A stretch of 10,261 bases of DNA from Myxococcales bacterium (GCA_013298325.1 JAAFHJ010000120.1:1-10261), one strand, 5' to 3'; shown: positions 1 to 7,508, counted from the first letter of the stretch. The notes: generated by a model from the sequence alone, not told the origin. Translations and numbers: made by a program.

Positions 1-113
1 AACACCTTAAATACAAGACCGAACACCAGCCAAACGGCGGCGATCCCGAGCCGGATCCAGGAGGATGGCTGCGTCACGGCAAAGGGGATGATCTGCACTA
101 TTCGTGCCGCCAT
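1..113 (-). CDS. Probable DoxX-like family membrane protein, N-terminal part only
   Basis: Only the first 37 residues are inside the window; the gene runs off the left edge. The ATG at 113-111 opens a frame starting MAARIVQIIPFAV, followed by a hydrophobic stretch containing the pattern WLVFGLVFK. A tryptophan followed by G-[LV]-x-x-K at the end of a first membrane helix resembles the start of DoxX-like (DoxX_3 type) small membrane proteins, which usually have four helices. That assignment rests on a short segment and is tentative. No Shine-Dalgarno sequence is visible. The start lies 16 bases inside the preceding gene (98-535), so translation is probably coupled to it. It could instead be another small membrane protein of unknown family. 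No function is inferred beyond membership of the coupled cluster upstream of it. Confidence 0.5.
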   Translation of the reverse strand, partial: MAARIVQIIPFAVTQPSSWIRLGIAAVWLVFGLVFKV

Positions 114-535
114 TGCCGAAGAAATGCAGCACCATAGACGGCAATGTAGGCGATCCAAAGGAGCATATTCCCCCCACGGATCACCCACGTCCCCTCCCAA
201 CGAACACGTGGCTCCCCCGGCTGTTGGCGCATGACCGGGTCAAAAATCAAAGGCTGGATCACCAGGCGCAGCACCCAAAAGAGGACGACTGCACCGAGGA
301 GCAGCCGCGCAAGGTCGCTTCGGTCTAGCAGAAGCCTCGGATATCCAAAGGAAAGCAAGCCGAGCATCAGCAAGACGAATGCGATGAAGAAGGTATGCAC
401 CGCAAAGATACGAGCATTCAGCGGCGTAAGCTTCTTCGTATCCTTCTTCCAATCGAGCACGCGCCCAAGGACGCCATGAAAGAGCGAAAGGACGATTAAA
501 CTTGCGCCGGAAAGGCGCAGAAGCAGAGCGAGCAT
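98..535 (-). CDS. Small four-helix integral membrane protein, unknown function
   Basis: This is a 145-residue protein starting MLALLLRLSGASL. I chose the ATG at 535-533 over an ATG 51 bases upstream because it shares one base with the stop codon of the methyltransferase-like gene (TGATG), a typical coupled start. Four hydrophobic segments are visible, near residues 3-24, 40-63, 73-92 and 117-138. Between helices 1 and 2 lies a basic stretch (DWKKDTKKL). Helix 2 contains NARIFAVHTFFIAF and helix 3 ends RLVIQPLIFDP. The conserved-looking polar residues inside the helices (His, Arg, Gln) suggest more than a simple anchor. I recall similar short proteins beside this kind of methyltransferase in other bacteria, but I cannot name a characterised family. 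It probably acts in the inner membrane with its operon partners. Confidence 0.8.
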   Translation of the reverse strand: MLALLLRLSGASLIVLSLFHGVLGRVLDWKKDTKKLTPLNARIFAVHTFFIAFVLLMLGLLSFGYPRLLLDRSDLARLLLGAVVLFWVLRLVIQPLIFDPVMRQQPGEPRVRWEGTWVIRGGNMLLWIAYIAVYGAAFLRQWRHE

Positions 536-1365
536 CAGGGTTGTGCCCCGCGCGGCGATTTTTCCAGCGCCAGCGCCATTACCCATGGAGTGATACGAAC
601 CTCAGCGACCGGGGTGAGCTCCGCATGCGCAGCAAGACGGAGCCACTCGCTGCGCGCGAGAAAATGAAAAAAGCCGGGACCAAACGCGGCGAAATTCGGA
701 AAGTCCCGGAGATGTTCGACGAGAACGACGCGACCGCCCGTCCGCAAAATGCGACGTAGTTCAAGGAAGAACAATTCACGAACGCGGCGATCCCGAATCT
801 CGTGAGCGGTGAATGCGACGATGACGGTGTCGCAGGAATCATCTGCAAGCGAGAGCGCTTGTGCCGTGGAAGGACGGTCGACGGCGTCGTCGGCGTGGGG
901 GGTGAGAAGGCGCGCGCGCGCGATCGACGGCGTCATGAGCGCGCGCTCGTAGATGTCGAGGCGCGCGACGCAACGTCCCGGAAGGGCGGCGGCGCTATTC
1001 ACTTCTGCGTCGAGCCCCGCGTGGACCGTTGCCCACTCGGTGACGCGCGCCGGAACCAGCGCTTCTCCAAGGAGCCACCGCCCGGCGACGAGCGGAGAGC
1101 GGTCGTAGACGTACGTCGAGACCGCGAGGGAGGCGAGCGACCAGGCGAGCGCGATGGCGCCCCCGGAAGCGACCACAAACGCGTACAAAAACGGAAGTTT
1201 AAGGGCAGCCCCCATCGCCACAAGCGCGAGCGACCAGGTGACGAGATAGGTCGGCCAGTTGTAGAGGAAGATCCGAAGGGCCGCTGTGGAAGTCGGCCCG
1301 CCGTCTCTCGCGACGGCTCCACGAGGGGGTTCGCCGGAAACTCCATCCGTCGGCGAACCGTTCAT
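535..1365 (-). CDS. Membrane-anchored class I methyltransferase-like protein
   Basis: This is a 276-residue protein starting MNGSPTDGVSGEPP. The ATG at 1365-1363 overlaps the stop of the DUF2071 gene as ATGA; an upstream ATG 39 bases earlier lies deeper inside that gene and is less likely. After a Pro/Gly-rich N-terminus come two membrane segments (about residues 39-58 and 61-84), then a soluble domain. The domain has methyltransferase-like order: LDIYE (136-140) at the motif I position, SLADDSCDTVIVAFTAHEI (172-190) as the motif II strand, and LRRILRTGGRVVLVEH (203-218) as the motif III turn and strand. The usual glycine-rich SAM loop after the first acidic residue is missing and is replaced by YERALMTPSIARAR. 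The substrate is unknown. The two helices and the membrane-protein neighbours suggest a lipid or other membrane-embedded substrate, or an altered non-methyltransferase role. Confidence 0.8.
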   Translation of the reverse strand: MNGSPTDGVSGEPPRGAVARDGGPTSTAALRIFLYNWPTYLVTWSLALVAMGAALKLPFLYAFVVASGGAIALAWSLASLAVSTYVYDRSPLVAGRWLLGEALVPARVTEWATVHAGLDAEVNSAAALPGRCVARLDIYERALMTPSIARARLLTPHADDAVDRPSTAQALSLADDSCDTVIVAFTAHEIRDRRVRELFFLELRRILRTGGRVVLVEHLRDFPNFAAFGPGFFHFLARSEWLRLAAHAELTPVAEVRITPWVMALALEKSPRGAQP

Positions 1366-2138
1366 GGCGACTCCGCGAGATCTTCGAGGGTCCCCGGCTT
1401 CCACGCATAGGGGATATTTTCTACATAGAAGGCGTTGGATAGGCGGGCAGGAATCCCTGGAAATTTCGCATCGAGGAAGGCCGCTTCGCGCACGTTTACA
1501 GAGATTGCTTTCGGTCCCCAGGACTTACGAAGGCCTTTGATGACGACCATCTTCTTCGACTCTTCGTCGTACGAGAAGGTGAACGGGAGCGGCCCTGCAA
1601 AATGGAGCGCAGCTTCCATCGTCTCAAAAACACTCGAGGAAGGGAGCCCGGCCTCTCCGAGGCTCGTAAGGTCGGCAAGGACGTGGAGATCGCCTTCCCC
1701 ACTCGTACTCTTCACGCGAACTTCGTAACGAGAGTCTGTAATTTCCGTCGTGACGTCGGAGAGCGCATAGTTGTAATGGGTAAAGACGTTTCCAAGCCGC
1801 GACATTGCCCATTTGTCGGTATCGCTTCGCAGGATCTTTAGTCCGCGCATGCTCGGCTTTCCCGGCCGCTCAAACCGCGCAAAAATTCGGGTTCCGCTCA
1901 AAAAGAAGCTACGCCCCAACCAGGGCGGAAACCCCTTCGGTCGTAGCTCGCGGGTCTCGACGAGGGCGATCGCGACAAAGCCAAACTCCTCGTCCACGGC
2001 CCGGGTCGACCGGTAGCGATCGAGCACGAGACCGGGGCCGAGGAGTGGCTCGAGCGCTTCCGCGGGGAGCGCGTAGGTGAGGACGAGCGAGCGGCGGAAG
2101 AATGCCTCAACGCCAAACGGGTGATGCTTGAGGGCCAT
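1362..2138 (-). CDS. DUF2071 family protein (COG2071, YqjF-like)
   Basis: This is a 258-residue protein of usual length for DUF2071. Recognisable landmarks are HHPFGVEAFFRRSLVLTYAL at the start (residues 5-24), LLGPGLVLD (33-41), FVAIALVETRELRP (54-67), RGLKILRSDTDK (98-109), GNVFTHYNY (116-124), a run around HFAGPLPFTFSYD (178-190) and a C-terminal NAFYVENIPYAWKPG. There is no signal peptide and no membrane segment. The biochemical role of the family is not established; the fold is thought to resemble acetoacetate decarboxylase-like barrels, which I state from general knowledge of the family. The ATG at 2138 is the first start in the frame and fits the family N-terminus; an AGGAAG lies rather far (about 16 bases) upstream. 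It is the first gene of a coupled block with the methyltransferase-like gene. Confidence 0.85.
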   Translation of the reverse strand: MALKHHPFGVEAFFRRSLVLTYALPAEALEPLLGPGLVLDRYRSTRAVDEEFGFVAIALVETRELRPKGFPPWLGRSFFLSGTRIFARFERPGKPSMRGLKILRSDTDKWAMSRLGNVFTHYNYALSDVTTEITDSRYEVRVKSTSGEGDLHVLADLTSLGEAGLPSSSVFETMEAALHFAGPLPFTFSYDEESKKMVVIKGLRKSWGPKAISVNVREAAFLDAKFPGIPARLSNAFYVENIPYAWKPGTLEDLAESP

Positions 2139-2216
2139 GCGGGTGCCCGGCAGGCTTCCTGACTTTTCCGGCCGAAGGAAGCACCGAATGACGAACGGCG
2201 AGAACTCCGGCGGCGA

Positions 2217-2816
2217 CTACTTCGTCGCGGCGGCGATTTCGGCGGCGTGGGTCGTCACATCGACCGACCGAAAGATCTTCTTCACGGTCCCATCGGGCGC
2301 GATGATGAAGGTTTGACGGGCCGCGAATCCCGCATTGAAGGGGACCCCAAAGGTCTTCGCGAGGGATCCATCGACGTCGGCGACGAGATGGAATGGGAGC
2401 TTGTGATGCTCGGCAAACGCCTTGTGGGAGGCGTCGTCGTCGCCGGAGACGCCGACGAGGAGCACGTTCTGCTTGCTCAAGTCATTCCACGCATCCCGGA
2501 AGCTGCATGCCTCTTTCGTGCAGCCGGGAGTTTCGTCCTTCGGGTAGAAATAGACGACCAAATACTTCCCCTTCGCCTCGCCGGTGCCGACGGCGACGCC
2601 ATCGTGAGCCTTTCGCGAAAACGTCGGCGCAGTGGTCCCTTCTTTCACCTCGGCGGCGGTCGTCTCCGCGTTGGTGGGCTGGGTCGAGGCCCCGTCGCCG
2701 CTCTTCGTCGGCGTCGCGGCTGGCGGGTCTTTGCTGCAGGCTGCACCAAAAAGGGCGACGCCAGCGAGGGCGGCACGAAGGCAGCGGCGAGCATCGGTGT
2801 GGGGATGATTCATCAT
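2217..2816 (-). CDS. bcp: Bcp/PrxQ-type peroxiredoxin with lipoprotein signal
   Basis: This is a 199-residue thiol peroxidase that reduces hydrogen peroxide and organic peroxides. The Bcp signature PKDETPGCTKEAC is at residues 92-104: peroxidatic Cys is C99 in the PxxxTxxC context and the likely resolving Cys is C104, five residues later as in E. coli Bcp. The conserved catalytic arginine is probably R167 (ARQTF). The N-terminus is unusual for this family: basic residues, a hydrophobic run (ALAGVALFGAAC) and Cys27 make a lipoprotein signal, followed by a Thr/Ala/Pro-rich linker to about residue 56. The protein is therefore predicted to be anchored facing the periplasm. The lipobox is imperfect (Gly at -3). 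The start is one of two adjacent ATGs (2816 or 2813) behind AGGAA; an ATG 57 bases further upstream would bury the signal. A thiol partner is not seen nearby. Confidence 0.9.
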   Translation of the reverse strand: MMNHPHTDARRCLRAALAGVALFGAACSKDPPAATPTKSGDGASTQPTNAETTAAEVKEGTTAPTFSRKAHDGVAVGTGEAKGKYLVVYFYPKDETPGCTKEACSFRDAWNDLSKQNVLLVGVSGDDDASHKAFAEHHKLPFHLVADVDGSLAKTFGVPFNAGFAARQTFIIAPDGTVKKIFRSVDVTTHAAEIAAATK

Positions 2817-2820
2817 GGGG

Positions 2821-2825
2821 TTCCT
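2821..2825 (-). promoter_or_regulatory. Ribosome binding site of the lipoprotein peroxiredoxin
   Basis: On the minus strand AGGAA precedes ATGATG with 4 bases to the first ATG and 7 to the second. This site decides against the longer start 57 bases upstream, which would put a hydrophilic, arginine-rich stretch before the lipoprotein signal. The spacing favours the second ATG slightly, which would change the protein by one residue only. Confidence 0.6.
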
Positions 2826-2885
2826 AGCGACGTCCGATGCTCTCCGTCGCCGAGAGTTGCGCGCCTCGTCCAACAGCTCGCCATT

Positions 2886-5800
2886 TCAGAGAATTTCGTA
2901 CTCTTTCAGGCGCCGGTAAAAGGTGCGACGGGGCATCCCGAGGCGCTTCGCCGCCTGGAGGCGATTCCAGGAACACTGGGTAAGCGCTTCGAGGATTCGC
3001 TCGCGTTCCTCTTGGCGAAACTCGGTTGGGTTCGTCGCCTTGGCGCGCGGGTTCCGGGCCGAACTCGGCACATGCTGGGAATCGGGGCTGCTATCGCGGC
3101 GGAGGTCGGTCCCGCGCGACGACGAAGCGGCGGCCGGCACGTTCTTCGGCAGCTCCAGGTCGCTCGGCGCGAGCTCGCTCCCGTCGGCCAAAATCCAAGC
3201 GTTTAGGAGGACATGCTCCAGCTGGCGCACGTTCCCCGGCCAGTCGTAGCCAACGAGCGCCCGTAGCGCTTCCCGCGAGAGCGTCTTCTTGTCGCGTCGG
3301 TGGCGGGCGGCAAAGAGTCCAAGGAAGTGATCGACGAGCGCGGGAATGTCGTCTTTGCGCTCACGTAGTGGCGGCACGAAAACCGGCACAACGTGGATTC
3401 GGTAATAGAGATCTTCGCGAAAGGTCCCCTCTTCGACCATTTTTGCAAGATCGCGATTGGTCGCAGCCACGACGCGCACATCGACGCTCTCTTCGCGAGC
3501 CCCGCCAACGGGGCGCACCGTCTTCTCCTGGAGCACACGAAGGAGGCCCGCTTGCATCTTCAGCGGCAATTCCCCAATTTCATCGAGGAGTATTGTCCCG
3601 CCGGAAGCTTCGCGGAAGAGCCCCTTTCGGTCTCGGTCGGCGCCGGTGAAGGCGCCGCGGACGTGCCCGAAAAGCTCACTTTCCAAAAGATTCTCGGGAA
3701 TCGCGCCGCAATTCAATCCCAAAAATGGGGCCCGCGAACGGCTACTTGCGGCGTGAATCGCCTTCGCGATCACCTCTTTTCCAGTCCCACTCTCTCCGGT
3801 AATCAATACCGGAATATCGGCGTCTTTGACGCGTTCAAGCACTGCGTACAACTTGCGCATGTTCGCGCTCGTACCGACGATGCCCGCCCAGCCGAAGTGG
3901 GAGCGGAGCTCGGTGCGGACCTGCCGAAGGTCCCGGCGCGCCGCCTGAAGCTGCTCGGTGCGACGATCGAGGCTGTCGGCGAGCTTGGCCTTGGCGAGGG
4001 AGAGCTCCCTGTTCATCGCCTCCAATTCGTCGCGACGCTTCGTGTTTTCTTCAAGAAGTCTCGCATTTTCAATGGCAATGGCTGCCTGATCGGCGAGCGC
4101 TTGCAGGGTCGGCAGTTCATCCTCAAAACGGACGCCGGGGCGCGTTCGCGTTTCCAGGTAGAGTGCACCGATCGTCCGGGTTTCGACGGCGGCAGAGGGC
4201 TCCATTTCGCGCGCGACGGCAGGACCGGATTCCTCGGACCACGCGCTCCGCTGGGCTCGTATTGGCACGCAAGCCACCGACTGAACGTGGAGCGCGAGGA
4301 TCGATCGAGCCCCTTCAAGTCGTGCATCGGATTGAGCATTTCGAGCGACGACCGGCTCTCCCGTTCGCACCACGCGTTCGGCGACGCTTCGGGAAAACGA
4401 GAGGTACGGCGCATCGCCGTTGGCATCGCGAGCCGCGCGGGTCTCAAGCTTCCCGCGGGCATCCTTCAGCACCACAAAGCCACGCTCTGCGCCGACGAGC
4501 GTCACAGCGTGTTCAGCCACCCGAGACAAAAGGCGAGACAGATCATGCTCGCGCACAAGCTCCCGCAAGATTTCCAGAAGCGCCACGAGGCGCGCTTCCA
4601 TCTTATTAGGTGCAGTATGCAACGATGCGAGCGCAGTCCGCCCGGCAAGGAGCGAGAGCACGTCCTGGGGCGACGGGCGCCCCGCCGGGAACGAAACGGG
4701 CAGCTCCGTCGCGTCGTCTTCCGAGGGATTCCGCTTTGATGCTCGCGAGCCTTCGTCGCGAAGCGACTTTCTCCGTGGATCGTTCCAGAAGACTTCACGA
4801 AGGTCGCGCGGAAGTCGCGCGGCGGTCTCCTCAAGGAGTCCCAAGGCAGCCCTCCGATCTTCTTCCGCTTTCTGCGAGGCCTGGGGAAGTCCTTCCGCGA
4901 TGGAGAGCCGCGCGCGTGCGTCGAGGGCCCGCCAGAGCCACTCCTTCCGCGAGGCGATCAGAGCGGCTTCAATCGCACTGTCAAAGCTCTCCTTTGCCGC
5001 AACAAACGCACCTTCTCGGAGCGCGAGTTCCCCTTCGACGAGGGCAGCAAGGGCCCGGTGCTCGCCCAAATCGGGCGTGCTCACACGCAGCGCGGCGACC
5101 TCGCCGGTGAGGGCATGGACCGTCTCCGGCCGTGCGAGAATCCCCTCCAAGCGTGCTTCGAGGGCATCCATCGGCCGCCCTGCCGCTTCGTAGGCCTCCG
5201 CGCAGAGCGCATACAGCCGCGCCGCGCGTTCCTGGGCCCCCGCCTCGCTCGCCGCACGGAAGGCGAGCTCCGCCTCCAGGCCATAAAGCTGCGCACGCGT
5301 AGCCGGAGGAAGTGTGTCTCTTCGGGCTGCGAGCGCGTCGAGGGCGATCCGCACACGCGCATAGCGCCCAAGATAAAGATCAAGGTTGGCAAGATTGAGC
5401 GTCGCCGCCGTGACTGCCGCCGCGAGGCCCGCCTGGGAACCGAGTTCCGTTGCCGCTTCCAGCTTTTCGACCGCCCCGGCGAGATCCCCCTCCGCCTGCA
5501 GGAGAGCTGCAAGATTGAGACGTGCACTCACGAGCGTCGCTGCATCATTGGCAGTTGTCGCTCGCATGATCGCACGTTCATAGCGAACTCTTGCTTCACC
5601 CGCGTCGCCACGACGCTGAGCAACAATGGCACGACCGGTCTCGCCGATCGCTGCGAGACGATACTCTTTTGCGCCGTCGGCGCGGACGGTCGCCTCCTCG
5701 AGAATCGCCGCGCCGCCGTCCAAGTCGCCGGCGAGGGCGCGAGCAAGTCCGTGAACCATACACGCATCGAGCGCGAGCGGGTCCTCGGCGAGTGGATCGG

Positions 5801-7508
5801 CGATCGGCGCCGCAAGGGTGGCTGCCGCCGCGTAATCGCCGCGGCGGAGGGCTGTTCGTGCCCGCAGAAGCGCCGCTTCCCGACGCTCCGCGACCGACGC
5901 ATCGGCCCCTTCATCGAGCCACTGCTCGGCGAGACCGATCTCCCCTTTCGCGAGGGCGATGCGCACCGCGGCGAAACGGAGGCGCTGGTAGTTCGGCGAA
6001 GTGCGTGCATCTTGCACTGATTCAAGGACGCCGCTATCCCGCCCAAGAAGCCCGCCAAGGAGGGACTCCGCTTCCGCGAAACGGCCATGAATCACGGCAC
6101 GTTCGAGCGACTCGAGGGTCGCCGGAAGCCGGGTGCTCTCGCCCTGGAGGAGGACGTCGAGGTCTTCGACGCGCACCACCGGTTTCCCGGCGAGGCGCGC
6201 CAACGCCTGGCGGAGGGGGGCCGGGCGCTGGCCGGTCCGCGCCAGGAGCCCGTCGATCACCGCCGCCGAGAGGGCCGGTGCGGCGCGCCGGACGAATGTT
6301 TCAAGGTCGGAGCGTGCCAGGAGCGGCGTCTGAAAAATCCGGTTGTCGGTCCCGTCGGCGGCATGCTCCTGCCCCGCATCGACGACGCGAATGATGCGTG
6401 CTCCGCGGCGCTGAAGCGTGGCGAGGCGCCCATCGATGGCGCTCGCCTCGGGGCCGCCGGCGAGGTCGACAGCGACCCACAGCTCGCTCACCGGCCCCCC
6501 GTCGGCGAGCTCCAAATCAAGTGCTTCCCCAGCAGAAATGCGGAGGTCGTCCCCGGCTACGTGCGCAACGCGATAGCCGGCAGCCCCAAGCGTCCAGACG
6601 AGACGACGAAGGAGCGTTGAGCGCCCCGACCCGGCCGGCCCCTGAAGGACGAGCGAGGCGCCCGCATGCAGGGTTGTAACCGCCCGAAAGAGCTCGTCAC
6701 TGGTACCATCAATGCCGACAACAGGGAGCGGAACAGTCGTTGCTCCTTGCGGGGCCGGAAGGCCGGCGGCACGACGAAGGTCGGCTGCGAGTTCGTCCAC
6801 GCTCGGGTGGCGCGCCTGTTTGTCTGCATGGGTCGCACGCGCTGTCACCGCATCAATCGCAGTTTTCTTCGCTAGCTCCAACTTCGGACCGAGCGCATCA
6901 ACCGCTTCGGCGATCGTCGCGCCAAGAGAATAGACCTCCGCACGAACGGTGAGCGGTTCTCCCACAAACAGCTCGGGTGCGGCAAATCGCGGGGTAAGGC
7001 CGCGCGCGTGCGTCCCCTGTTCAAACAGCGGTGCTGCGAGGCCAAGGTCGACGAGGGTCCCCCCGCCTTCCGGCGTCACAATCAAGTTTGCCGGTTTGAT
7101 ATCGCCGTGGAGCAGCCCCGCACGGTGGAGAATCGTCAATTGATCAGCAGCATTAAGCAGGGGCAGAAGCGCAGCATCTACTGTCGTTGTTCGATCGTTG
7201 AGATGCTCGGCGAAGCTCCTCCCCTCGACCAAGTCCCGAACGAGGTAGGCGCGGCCATCGGCGGCGCGGCCGAAGCGATGAACGAGCGGCAAGCCGACCC
7301 CTTCGAGGCCGGAAAGCGCAGTCGCCTCTCGAACCAACGCCAAAAGCTCGGCCTCACCAGCATCGGCCGACAGCAGCTTTAGCGCATAGGGCTTTCCACA
7401 AACGCGATCGAGGGCGTCCCACACCTCACCGCTGCCCCCTTTTCCGAGGCAAGCGCGAGGCGCGTAGCGAGCGGGGAGCTGGGCGGCGGAGGGGGCGTCT
7501 TCGTTCAC
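2886..7508 (-). CDS. Ser/Thr kinase - P-loop ATPase - TPR - GAF - sigma-54 activator fusion
   Basis: This 1540-residue cytosolic regulator joins kinase signalling to sigma-54 transcription. Kinase about 14-250: Gly loop LGKGGSGEV (21-29), K44, HGDIKPAN (134-141), DLG (154-156), APE (177-179). P-loop ATPase about 260-455: GPAGSGRST (290-298), where Arg replaces the Walker A lysine, and a Walker B-like WVAVD (344-348). TPR-like helical repeats about 466-900. GAF about 975-1150, then a coiled coil to about 1200. Sigma-54 AAA+ about 1205-1440: GESGTGKE (1238-1245), intact GAFTGA (1285-1290), GGTILLDEIGEL (1303-1314), WPGNVRQLEH (1423-1432). A Fis-type HTH fills 1497-1538. The start is GTG, overlapping the upstream stop as GTGA; an in-frame stop seven codons upstream leaves no other start. 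There is no receiver domain, so input probably comes through kinase, TPR and GAF. The target promoters are unknown. Confidence 0.93.
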   Translation of the reverse strand: MNEDAPSAAQLPARYAPRACLGKGGSGEVWDALDRVCGKPYALKLLSADAGEAELLALVREATALSGLEGVGLPLVHRFGRAADGRAYLVRDLVEGRSFAEHLNDRTTTVDAALLPLLNAADQLTILHRAGLLHGDIKPANLIVTPEGGGTLVDLGLAAPLFEQGTHARGLTPRFAAPELFVGEPLTVRAEVYSLGATIAEAVDALGPKLELAKKTAIDAVTARATHADKQARHPSVDELAADLRRAAGLPAPQGATTVPLPVVGIDGTSDELFRAVTTLHAGASLVLQGPAGSGRSTLLRRLVWTLGAAGYRVAHVAGDDLRISAGEALDLELADGGPVSELWVAVDLAGGPEASAIDGRLATLQRRGARIIRVVDAGQEHAADGTDNRIFQTPLLARSDLETFVRRAAPALSAAVIDGLLARTGQRPAPLRQALARLAGKPVVRVEDLDVLLQGESTRLPATLESLERAVIHGRFAEAESLLGGLLGRDSGVLESVQDARTSPNYQRLRFAAVRIALAKGEIGLAEQWLDEGADASVAERREAALLRARTALRRGDYAAAATLAAPIADPLAEDPLALDACMVHGLARALAGDLDGGAAILEEATVRADGAKEYRLAAIGETGRAIVAQRRGDAGEARVRYERAIMRATTANDAATLVSARLNLAALLQAEGDLAGAVEKLEAATELGSQAGLAAAVTAATLNLANLDLYLGRYARVRIALDALAARRDTLPPATRAQLYGLEAELAFRAASEAGAQERAARLYALCAEAYEAAGRPMDALEARLEGILARPETVHALTGEVAALRVSTPDLGEHRALAALVEGELALREGAFVAAKESFDSAIEAALIASRKEWLWRALDARARLSIAEGLPQASQKAEEDRRAALGLLEETAARLPRDLREVFWNDPRRKSLRDEGSRASKRNPSEDDATELPVSFPAGRPSPQDVLSLLAGRTALASLHTAPNKMEARLVALLEILRELVREHDLSRLLSRVAEHAVTLVGAERGFVVLKDARGKLETRAARDANGDAPYLSFSRSVAERVVRTGEPVVARNAQSDARLEGARSILALHVQSVACVPIRAQRSAWSEESGPAVAREMEPSAAVETRTIGALYLETRTRPGVRFEDELPTLQALADQAAIAIENARLLEENTKRRDELEAMNRELSLAKAKLADSLDRRTEQLQAARRDLRQVRTELRSHFGWAGIVGTSANMRKLYAVLERVKDADIPVLITGESGTGKEVIAKAIHAASSRSRAPFLGLNCGAIPENLLESELFGHVRGAFTGADRDRKGLFREASGGTILLDEIGELPLKMQAGLLRVLQEKTVRPVGGAREESVDVRVVAATNRDLAKMVEEGTFREDLYYRIHVVPVFVPPLRERKDDIPALVDHFLGLFAARHRRDKKTLSREALRALVGYDWPGNVRQLEHVLLNAWILADGSELAPSDLELPKNVPAAASSSRGTDLRRDSSPDSQHVPSSARNPRAKATNPTEFRQEERERILEALTQCSWNRLQAAKRLGMPRRTFYRRLKEYEIL

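Noticed and set aside
536..586. Longer N-terminus for the four-helix membrane protein (start at 586)
   Set aside because: The extension (MGNGAGAGKIAARGTT) would overlap the methyltransferase-like gene by 52 bases, while the ATG at 535 sits in a clean TGATG coupling and starts directly with the first hydrophobic helix.
2154..2182. Inverted repeat GCTTCC / GGAAGC in the gap between the peroxiredoxin and DUF2071 genes
   Set aside because: The stem is only six pairs with a 17-base loop and no U-run follows, so it is not a convincing terminator; the two units may be co-transcribed.
2869..2883. Near match to a sigma-54 -24/-12 promoter upstream of the peroxiredoxin gene (TGGCGAGCTGTTGGA on the minus strand)
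   Set aside because: GG is present at the -24 side, but the required GC at the -12 side reads GA, so the key dinucleotide is missing. It was tempting because a sigma-54 activator gene ends right there.
2247..3206. A 319-codon open frame on the plus strand across the peroxiredoxin gene and the regulator's 3' end
   Set aside because: It crosses two well-supported minus-strand genes and the gap between them, and the product looks like reverse-frame GC-rich sequence.
3393..4739. A 448-codon open frame on the plus strand, opposite the giant regulator gene
   Set aside because: It lies fully antisense to clearly coding GAF and sigma-54 domains, its product has no recognisable domain and is rich in Arg/Ser/His, and long antisense frames are common in GC-rich genes.
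5058..6020. A 320-codon open frame on the plus strand opposite the TPR-like region
   Set aside because: It is antisense to the regulator, Arg/Cys-rich, without a domain or ribosome binding site; judged a compositional shadow.
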